The notes beneath the pieces were generated by a model. The model saw only the letters and a program-made list of their open reading frames with translations, ran no database searches and was not told where the DNA came from. Shown one piece after another: positions 59,901 through 64,000 of a stretch of DNA of 64,000 nucleotides. The stretch comes from Rachycentron canadum (Eukaryota; Chordata; Actinopteri; Carangiformes; Rachycentridae): positions 18,571,290 through 18,635,289 of the forward strand of contig CM076663.1 in assembly GCA_038496675.1 (NCBI GenBank), in the 5' to 3' direction. Numbering within the stretch: position 1 is the first letter of the stretch; every line of letters starts with the position of its first letter. The position numbers and the translations under genes were made by a program.

Positions 59901-62879
59901 TAGATATAAAGTGAAAAAATAATTAATGACAAAATCAAATAACAATAAATAAATAAATAACGAAATGTCTAAATATCAAATTAATGTGTATATTCCTAGC
60001 ATATAACACTTTTGTTGTTGGATTAAAATTTCGGTATATAACCTTTAAAAATACTAATAAAACAGTAAAACGTGTTACCCAGACAACTACAGCCTTGCTT
60101 GGTCAGGTATGACCAGTAGCTTAAGCTGGCTAATGGCAAATAATGTTAGCAAACTTTGGAAAGGTATGTTTGTGTCAATACTCACTAATGTTATCTGTAC
60201 ATGTGCTGCATTTATCGTTGCATTTAAGGTTAATCCATAAATGAATGTGCCAAATTTGTTTGTGTTCATTATTATACTTGTCTGCATAAACTGTGGATCT
60301 ACTCAACAGGGAGAGCCTGGTACTCCTGGAGCTGTTGGTGTCAGGGGGATTGTGGGTATTCCCGTAAGTCCGACATCATTCATATTCATTGTTTGTCTAC
60401 ATCAACAACAGTTTACAGTTATCATCAATTACAGGTCTCATTGTTAATTACGAATTTGGACCGTTTTACTTTTATTACAAAGTAAGTCAAAGCAGAGGGC
60501 AGAGCTCCTCTTTGAGGCTACAGAGGAGGTCAAATAAATAAATCATTAAAGTCAAGCAACCAGCAGGAAGGACACTCTGATGCCAAGATCACATCTATAG
60601 TACCTTTGCCTGTAGAGCTGTGAGGTGAGAGGCAGCAGATGTGGCTTGAATAGTAAAACTCACTCTAGAAACAGACTGAACAGTAGAGAAAGTGCTGCTT
60701 AGATTGTATAAGCTTATCTCAGAGAAGCTATGCAGTCTTTTATTTCAAGGAGGGAATTCTTTTTGATGATTTGTCAGTTCTTACATAAACTGGGAACTTC
60801 TGTATTTGGAAGTGAGAATGCATATTTGGCTGTTTTGTCACTATGAGATTAACCATTACACACAAGTCAGCAGAGGTTTGTTCCTACCTTTTGAGACATG
60901 CTAGCAGCTATTGGCGTCACAATGTCTAGCCTAGTCTGGTATTTTTGACTGAAAGAGATGACCGTCCTGGAATCTGTACACAGTACACATAGTGATGTCT
61001 TTAAATAGCTTGGTTTATGTCAACAAAAACCAAAAGGTATTTAACTTGATGTCATGAAAAAAAAAAAGCAGCACATCTGCTCATATGAGAAGCCAAAGAA
61101 GTCACTATTTTTGCTCGAGAAAATTACTGAAACCACTAATCAATGATCAACATTCCACATTTGTTTTCTATTAACTGACTAATTAATTGACTTGTTGTTG
61201 ACGCCTCATGGAGTTGTCTCATTTACACTTATTTTAAAAAATGTTTTTGAGGTTTCGTCTTGTAAACATTCCCAACATACACAGGACTGAAGGATTAAGC
61301 AGCAATGACACATTAATTTTCTGTTTCTTGTCATATTGCCGTGTTGTTGTTCCTAGGGCCTGCCCGGGAAGCAGGGAGCAGTTGGACCCCCTGGTGCAAA
61401 GGTAATTGGAATCATCTGCTATCTAATGATGCATTTCCACATAGTATATCTAAATTTTTATTGCTGCCATCAACTTCAGTCGAACTCAGTGTCTGAGCTG
61501 ATGGAAGTAAGAACTGATAACTAATTCAGTGCCATTCCTTGTGTGGATTTAGGGTGATGCTGGTGCAGAGGGACCCATGGGGCCAGTTGGACTTCCTGGA
61601 AAGACTGTGAGCTTTACCCATTACCCCAGCCTCCTGTCGTACTCTAATTATGTTAATCTCTTTTGCTGTTTTGATTCAAGCCATATTTTCAAACCCATCC
61701 AGATTCATTTGTTTCCAAACAGGGTGAGACTGGACAAGATGGAGCAGATGGAAAAGCTGGAGCTAAAGGCGCAACTGTGAGTTCAAACTTATTCTCCATT
61801 CTGTTTCTAGGTTTTCAGTTCACGTTTCTCTGCTGATTTCTGTATTTGATGGCTGTTGCCCTTTTCCTGTAAACGGTTCAGGTATGTATCACCATGTTGA
61901 TGTGTAAACAGTTGATCTGTAATCAATTTCCAGGGTGAAACAGGAAAACAAGGGCCAGTGGGGCCTGCAGGTCCTGCAGGCATCCAGGTAAGACGTTATT
62001 ACCATTATAAAGCTTCATAAACTGACAGTTTAATTAAATTATAAGAATTAGATCTACAATATAAAGTGTAAACATACATAGAATAGATGTAAACAATATA
62101 AAATATTGTATTTCAAGGGTGACAAAGGAGATAAAGGTAACACTGGTGCCAAAGGATTGAAGGGTCATACTGGACACAAAGGTGACCAGGTCAGACAAAT
62201 CTCTTACTTTAAAACATTGACTATGATAAGAGTCAATAGATGCAGTGAAGCACATAATGTTTTTTTCATATGCTGTCTAGGGGCCTATGGGACCAATGGG
62301 ACCAAAAGGAAGTCTGGTAAGCTCTGTTATAATCTCTGTAATTGTTTAAATGTATCTGTGAATGAACATTTCAAAAGTCACTCACCGTGTTTCCAATATG
62401 AACAGGGGGACACAGGTATGGCAGGAGATCCCGGGGTGAAGGGAGACCAGGTATGTGGAGCTATTTTTCATATTGAGGATGCAACAGCCGTTTTGTCAGT
62501 AGGTTTGAAAGAAGTTAACTAATTTCTGTATGTTGCAGGGTCCTCCTGGTGTTTCTGGAATGAAAGGAGAGGTAGAGACAGATGATTCCACATTTTGACT
62601 TGTATTGTGTACGAATTCTAAGAATGCAAACTAGCTGATCTAATGCCCCCCGTGTCTTGATAAAACCCTTACACATGTAAAGGAAACCAGGAATGAAGTA
62701 CACGTGATAATGATTTGTTTGTTCAACATCAGCGTGGAGAGAAGGGCCAAAGAGGTGCAGCCGGGATTGATGGCAGACCAGGTCAGCCAGGCCACGAGGG
62801 TTTGACTGGGCCAATGGGAGCGCGAGGGCTGGAGGGGGAACCAGGCCTTCCTGGAGCACCAGGTCCCAGAGGTCTACCT
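44107..62879 (+). CDS. col9a1: Collagen alpha-1(IX) chain (col9a1 family), 5' two-thirds, continues right
   Basis: Type IX collagen is a FACIT collagen that decorates type II collagen fibrils in cartilage. Thirty-three exon blocks join in phase from a leader segment through NC4/TSPN (exons 2-5), a short linker, COL3 (52830-57264), the NC3 hinge with Cys-Pro-x-x-Cys-Pro, and COL2 (from 57486 onward). Exons 2-33 total 2,195 bp. Diagnostic matches to COL9A1 are GQDDLPGFDLI, EEYSF-like DEYSFMATFRM, WHKVMIGVERDQ, FELQWMLIHCDP and CPAACPAGPQG before GLPGMKGHKG. The NC4 domain is unique to the alpha-1 chain. Collagen exons are mostly 54, 45, 36 and 72 bp, begin with a Gly codon and end in phase 0, as in fibril-associated collagens. 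The remaining COL2, NC2, COL1 and NC1 exons lie right of the window. Paralogue identity (a, b or c) is unresolved. Confidence 0.92.
44193..46002 (+). other. col9a1 intron 1
   Basis: No additional exon is recognised. A 28-base poly-T run lies at 44891-44918. Confidence 0.7.
46003..46074 (+). CDS. col9a1: col9a1 exon 2 (NC4 start)
   Basis: The 72-bp exon encodes LDLNRLDGDTVCPPMRSG followed by QDDLP and one base of Gly. The C-P-x-x-x-SGQDDLPG pattern aligns with the N-terminal end of mature COL9A1 (CPKIRIGQDDLPG). The acceptor is TGTCAG and the donor GTAAAA. Confidence 0.88.
46965..47094 (+). CDS. col9a1: col9a1 exon 3 (NC4/TSPN)
   Basis: The 130-bp exon encodes GFDLITQFQLDVIPLKGVRK, then VDGSTSLQVAYRLDREANFQ, then IPT plus two bases. 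This is the beginning of the TSPN/laminin-G-like fold. The acceptor is ATAG and the donor GTGAGT. Confidence 0.92.
49240..49535 (+). repeat. Second copy of the repeat at 43665-43935, in col9a1 intron 3
   Basis: GTGAGCCAATCAGAGG, TTTTATGACATCACAAAGTA, CAGCTGGTTTTAAGGCTCAG and ATACAGGCTGTGAGCATTTC match the first copy in inverted orientation, about 5.7 kb away. Confidence 0.65.
49636..50032 (+). CDS. col9a1: col9a1 exon 4 (core of NC4/TSPN domain)
   Basis: The 397-bp exon is the largest in the gene. It encodes LNFPRGFPDEYSFMATFRM, VWNVWQIVDEDGNKQAG, LSVLFNTKWHKVMIGVERD, QVTLYVDCQPVDQ and GDTLIGRLDADPDASVV in order. The WHKVMIGVE and LYVDC motifs are typical of TSPN domains. Note raised GC and C/G-ending codons compared with flanking introns. 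The exon ends in phase 0 at GTGAGT. Confidence 0.97.
50411..50491 (+). CDS. col9a1: col9a1 exon 5 (end of NC4)
   Basis: The 81-bp exon encodes FELQWMLIHCDPKRAQRES then CNELPATE. It aligns almost residue for residue with the COL9A1 end of NC4. It includes the Cys pair that is conserved there. The acceptor is TTTCAG and the donor GTACAG. Confidence 0.95.
50492..52378 (+). other. col9a1 intron 5 (site of the alternative promoter in mammals)
   Basis: In mammals a short COL9A1 form lacking NC4 starts from an internal promoter in this part of the gene. I see no convincing signal-peptide exon here. A 90-codon open frame at 51737-52009 has no hydrophobic leader and no recognisable domain. Confidence 0.5.
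52379..52396 (+). CDS. col9a1: col9a1 microexon 6
   Basis: Eighteen bases encode MYANAE between a strong acceptor (TTCTTCAG) and a GTATTT donor, in phase with both neighbours. It would extend the linker between NC4 and COL3. Its use cannot be proven without transcripts. Confidence 0.55.
52830..52919 (+). CDS. col9a1: col9a1 exon 7 (start of COL3)
   Basis: The exon encodes PDRSVQ, then Gly-X-Y repeats GPPGAPGPEGPRGPAGENG and RDGRD. The triple helix begins at the GPP. The acceptor is TCTCAG and the donor GTAAGT. Confidence 0.95.
53050..53085 (+). CDS. col9a1: col9a1 exon 8 (COL3)
   Basis: The 36-bp exon encodes GLPGSPGSPGTP. The acceptor is TCCAG and the donor GTAAGT. Confidence 0.9.
53086..54746 (+). 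other. col9a1 intron 8
   Basis: No exon-like Gly-X-Y sequence is seen. It contains the upstream copy (54024-54051) of a 28-bp direct repeat shared with intron 9. Confidence 0.65.
54024..54858 (+). repeat. Exact 28-bp direct repeat (54024-54051 and 54831-54858)
   Basis: Both copies start ACCTCATCCACTGACACACA and end CCCTTTAT with no mismatch. They are 807 bp apart and straddle exon 9. Confidence 0.9.
54747..54818 (+). CDS. col9a1: col9a1 exon 9 (COL3)
   Basis: The 72-bp exon encodes GSKGEQGEIGLPGQRGLPG then LPGVA. The acceptor is CCTAG and the donor GTAGGA. Twelve bases past the donor begins a 28-bp sequence that is duplicated upstream at 54024-54051. Confidence 0.92.
55036..55080 (+). CDS. 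col9a1: col9a1 exon 10 (COL3)
   Basis: The 45-bp exon encodes GSSGPMGPRGPVGER. The acceptor is TTTAG and the donor GTGAGT. Confidence 0.92.
55189..55224 (+). CDS. col9a1: col9a1 exon 11 (COL3)
   Basis: The 36-bp exon encodes GLPGFPGPPGPP. The acceptor is TTGCAG and the donor GTAAGT. Confidence 0.92.
55324..55347 (+). CDS. col9a1: col9a1 exon 12 (COL3, carries a helix interruption)
   Basis: The 24-bp exon encodes GPASEGPA. The Gly-Pro-Ala-Ser-Glu-Gly spacing breaks the strict Gly-X-Y pattern, which fits the imperfection known within COL3 of COL9A1. The acceptor is TTTCACAG and the donor GTATGT. Confidence 0.85.
55445..55498 (+). CDS. col9a1: col9a1 exon 13 (COL3)
   Basis: The 54-bp exon encodes GPPGKPGIPGDEGNIGPE. 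The acceptor is CAACAG and the donor GTCTGA, which is a weak donor. Confidence 0.9.
55787..56242. mobile_element. Non-autonomous DNA transposon (MITE-like), copy 2, in col9a1 intron
   Basis: The left end is GGCTGCATCCCAATTCTAGG and the inverted right end is CCCCTGATTTGGGACACTGG. The internal CTCCTTCATATGCAGCC and ACAAATGTGTCCTTCTTTTC stretches match copy 1 at 38131-38369. No transposase frame is seen. It lies between the exon at 55445-55498 and the exon at 56672-56743. Confidence 0.7.
56672..56743 (+). CDS. col9a1: col9a1 exon 14 (COL3)
   Basis: The 72-bp exon encodes GQPGPRGSPGTAGPPGPPG then PPGPV. The acceptor is TGGCAG and the donor GTAAGG. Confidence 0.95.
57265..57303 (+). CDS. col9a1: col9a1 exon 15 (COL3/NC3 junction)
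   Basis: The 39-bp exon encodes GPPGASNEGSGEA. Gly-X-Y ends here and the NC3 hinge begins. The acceptor is TTTTAG and the donor GTGAGT. Confidence 0.88.
57486..57542 (+). CDS. col9a1: col9a1 exon 16 (NC3 hinge cysteines and start of COL2)
   Basis: The 57-bp exon encodes CPAACPAGPQGMAGLPGMK. It aligns with CPNACPPGRSGYPGLPGMR of COL9A1. The two NC3 cysteines form interchain disulfides in type IX collagen. The following GHKG places a lysine near the COL2 amino end, the region of known cross-linking to type II collagen. Confidence 0.95.
57820..58110 (+). repeat. Teleost dispersed repeat in col9a1 intron 16
   Basis: ACAAACTGTATATAAAGATG, GCCATTGCCATCTTGGCATC, TCTATGGAGAGTGACTCACT and GTGGTCATTAGGGGAACTGC are hallmarks of a repeat I recognise from many fish introns. 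A probable relative is at 63390-63850. Confidence 0.6.
58554..58607 (+). CDS. col9a1: col9a1 exon 17 (COL2)
   Basis: The exon encodes GHKGVAGEPGKDGTPGEK. It carries the candidate cross-linking lysine (HK). The acceptor is CATTAG and the donor GTATGT. Confidence 0.93.
58793..58846 (+). CDS. col9a1: col9a1 exon 18 (COL2)
   Basis: The exon encodes GAAGESGPQGPPGRMGDD. It is 54 bp, with an AACAG acceptor and a GTAAGT donor. Confidence 0.93.
58945..58998 (+). CDS. col9a1: col9a1 exon 19 (COL2)
   Basis: The exon encodes GQRGPIGFPGAVGEKGDR. It is 54 bp, with an ATAG acceptor and a GTAAGT donor. Confidence 0.93.
59090..59143 (+). CDS. col9a1: col9a1 exon 20 (COL2)
   Basis: The exon encodes GPPGFNGVPGPTGPPGAP. 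It is 54 bp, with a TATAG acceptor and a GTAAGA donor. Confidence 0.93.
59271..59324 (+). CDS. col9a1: col9a1 exon 21 (COL2)
   Basis: The exon encodes GVEGIRGRQGLQGPKGDD. It is 54 bp, with a CTCAG acceptor and a GTGAGT donor. Confidence 0.93.
59414..59467 (+). CDS. col9a1: col9a1 exon 22 (COL2)
   Basis: The exon encodes GAAGPQGEQGPQGEKGEV. The acceptor is GGATTAG and the donor GTAAGT. Confidence 0.92.
59553..59606 (+). CDS. col9a1: col9a1 exon 23 (COL2)
   Basis: The exon encodes GEPGADGLDGLPGTDGAK. The acceptor is TTACAG and the donor GTGACA. Confidence 0.92.
60310..60363 (+). CDS. col9a1: col9a1 exon 24 (COL2)
   Basis: The exon encodes GEPGTPGAVGVRGIVGIP. The acceptor is CAACAG and the donor GTAAGT. 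An in-frame ATG at 60241 in the preceding intron reads through the acceptor with a hydrophobic leader (see findings). Confidence 0.92.
60364..61356 (+). other. col9a1 intron 24
   Basis: No Gly-X-Y coding or recognisable element is seen. A short poly-A run lies near 61058-61068. Confidence 0.65.
61357..61401 (+). CDS. col9a1: col9a1 exon 25 (COL2)
   Basis: The 45-bp exon encodes GLPGKQGAVGPPGAK. The acceptor is CCTAG and the donor GTAATT. Confidence 0.92.
61553..61606 (+). CDS. col9a1: col9a1 exon 26 (COL2)
   Basis: The exon encodes GDAGAEGPMGPVGLPGKT. The acceptor is ATTTAG and the donor GTGAGC. Confidence 0.92.
61723..61776 (+). CDS. col9a1: col9a1 exon 27 (COL2)
   Basis: The exon encodes GETGQDGADGKAGAKGAT. 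The acceptor is AACAG and the donor GTGAGT. Confidence 0.92.
61934..61987 (+). CDS. col9a1: col9a1 exon 28 (COL2)
   Basis: The exon encodes GETGKQGPVGPAGPAGIQ. The acceptor is TTCCAG and the donor GTAAGA. Confidence 0.92.
62118..62189 (+). CDS. col9a1: col9a1 exon 29 (COL2)
   Basis: The 72-bp exon encodes GDKGDKGNTGAKGLKGHTG then HKGDQ. It is strikingly rich in Lys and Asp, with six KG or DK pairs. The acceptor is TCAAG and the donor GTCAGA, a weak donor. Confidence 0.9.
62281..62316 (+). CDS. col9a1: col9a1 exon 30 (COL2)
   Basis: The 36-bp exon encodes GPMGPMGPKGSL. The acceptor is TCTAG and the donor GTAAGC. Confidence 0.9.
62406..62450 (+). CDS. col9a1: col9a1 exon 31 (COL2)
   Basis: The 45-bp exon encodes GDTGMAGDPGVKGDQ. 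The acceptor is GAACAG and the donor GTATGT. Confidence 0.9.
62539..62571 (+). CDS. col9a1: col9a1 exon 32 (COL2)
   Basis: The 33-bp exon encodes GPPGVSGMKGE. It ends after the X position, and the next exon opens with Arg to complete the triplet. The acceptor is TTGCAG and the donor GTAGAG. Confidence 0.88.
62733..62879 (+). CDS. col9a1: col9a1 exon 33 (COL2, 147 bp; last exon in window)
   Basis: The exon begins RGEKGQRGAAGIDGRPGQPG, then HEGLTGPMGARGLEGEPGLP, then GAPGPRGLP. It is much longer than its neighbours and begins with a Y-position residue. The acceptor is CATCAG and the donor GTAAGT. The gene continues past the right edge. Confidence 0.93.
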
Positions 62880-64000
62880 GTAAGTGTTAAAATTGCAAAA
62901 GTGTATATCATGTATAAACTCTTCTATAATCAGCTCATAGTGACACTTCAGACAAAAGTGGAGAGAAACTTGAACAACTTGGGAACCCTAATGAAGACAC
63001 AGTGGACTATCCTAGGATCTAATTTTGAAATAATAGCGCTTTTTAATTCAAAGGCATGGAGTCGGTGTATCAGTTGCTCTCTCGGTTGGTCCAGACCGAA
63101 GAAATATCTCAACAGCTGGATGAACTGCAGTGACGTTTCTGAAAGACTGAAGGAAAAGGCCCATTAACTCTAATCCATTTTTCCATAGACTATGTTGGTG
63201 ACTGTCAGTTTAGATGTGAGTTAATTTAGGATCTAAGGTAGTGTTTTGTTGTCAACTATAATGACTAAACATTTTGTTTGCTAGCACTCTGATTTACGCT
63301 TCTGACTGGCCTCTTCTCAATTGCAACTGCAATTGAGGCTCGTGAGTAGTTTAATCATTTTGAATAGTTTAATCATATCTAAGTGTCAATCCAACCGTAA
63401 CGTCACCCATTGCTATGTGAAGCGCTGTTTTGAAGCCTCCAGTTTGGTGGCCATCTTGCTTTTTTAAAAACCAGAAGAAACCATATTTGGAGGAGAAGGT
63501 GGAGCTGAGGAGGAGTGAGGGGTGGAGCTGACCTGCTCTGTACTCTATACTGATTGTGTGGTACAGTCTGTCAATCACACAGTAGCCACACCCCAATGCA
63601 TACCCTGATTTATGGTCTTGTATGCATCATTGTATGCATCATGCTGTATTGAAGACTTGCAACTAGAGACGGAGACCATAAACTAATGAGGAAAAACATT
63701 TACAGAGTTAATAAATCAAGGGAGAAGGAGGGCCATTTTCACATAGACTTCAATACAATATGACTTCTTTTTACAACTTGTGGAGTTGCCCCCTGATGGT
63801 CATTAGATAGATCATTAGATTGACTTCATTTTACAGACCCTGAGCCTATGTCTACATTTTTTCATACAGTTTATAGATTTAAATCATTTTCATCATAATA
63901 ACTAAAAAACTCCCCGCATGACACTTTACCTTCTATTTGACTGTAACTTTAAATTGTGCATACTAGCACTGTCATTGTAGCATGTCGCTCAGAGCATGAC
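62880..64000 (+). other. col9a1 intron 33, running off the window
   Basis: No further collagen exon is visible to the right edge. The dispersed repeat at 63390-63850 occupies part of it. Confidence 0.7.
63390..63850 (+). repeat. Probable relative of the repeat at 57820-58110, in the last col9a1 intron
   Basis: GTGGCCATCTTGC, ACATAGACTTCAATACAATA, TTGCCCCCTGATGGTCATTA and GACTTCATTTTACAGACCCT match the general layout of the family. The copy is diverged. Confidence 0.45.

Noticed and set aside
1..64000. CRISPR array, tRNA, rRNA or viral gene
   Set aside because: No spaced identical repeats, cloverleaf, rRNA or polymerase/capsid-like frame was seen.

Overview
The window is vertebrate nuclear DNA, almost certainly from a ray-finned (teleost, probably percomorph) fish. 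It is AT-rich and full of dinucleotide arrays. It carries degenerate copies of dispersed repeats I recognise from teleost introns, and its protein-coding content consists only of short exons with GT-AG boundaries. There is no bacterial or viral gene content. Two genes account for all coding sequence I can support. Both run off the window.

Left part (about 373-26244, minus strand): seven exons of a fam135b orthologue, encoding roughly the first 277 residues. All six exon junctions are in phase. The conserved N-terminal FAM135 domain (DUF3657) is here; the C-terminal DUF676 lipase/esterase-like domain lies beyond the left edge. The start codon is in an exon with its own splice acceptor, so a non-coding 5' exon must lie further right.

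Middle part (about 26.2-44.1 kb): intergenic. It holds a CpG-rich candidate promoter block (about 32.7-33.45 kb) with a perfect CRE, an ETS-like site and a CLEAR/E-box palindrome. It also holds a CT minisatellite, a 450-bp CAT/CAC trinucleotide array, a 400-N assembly gap inside an AT array, and several dispersed repeats.

Right part (about 44.1-62.9 kb, plus strand): an alpha-1(IX) collagen gene (col9a1 family), divergent from fam135b. The exons encode a signal-peptide-like segment, the NC4/TSPN (laminin-G-like) domain, the COL3 triple helix, the NC3 hinge with two cysteines, and much of COL2. The rest lies past the right edge. The NC4 domain and the conserved FELQWMLIHCDP block distinguish it from other collagens. 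The linkage is notable. In mammals COL9A1 sits head-to-head with FAM135A, while FAM135B neighbours COL22A1. A fam135b/col9a1 pair here suggests an extra col9a1 ohnologue (possibly the gene called col9a1c in fish), but this needs a tree.

I did not find a dramatic undescribed system. The most useful leads are the linkage itself, the missing in-frame ATG in the apparent col9a1 first exon, an in-frame signal-peptide-like ORF just upstream of a COL2 exon, an exact 28-bp direct duplication in col9a1 introns, and repeat pairs flanking col9a1 exons.
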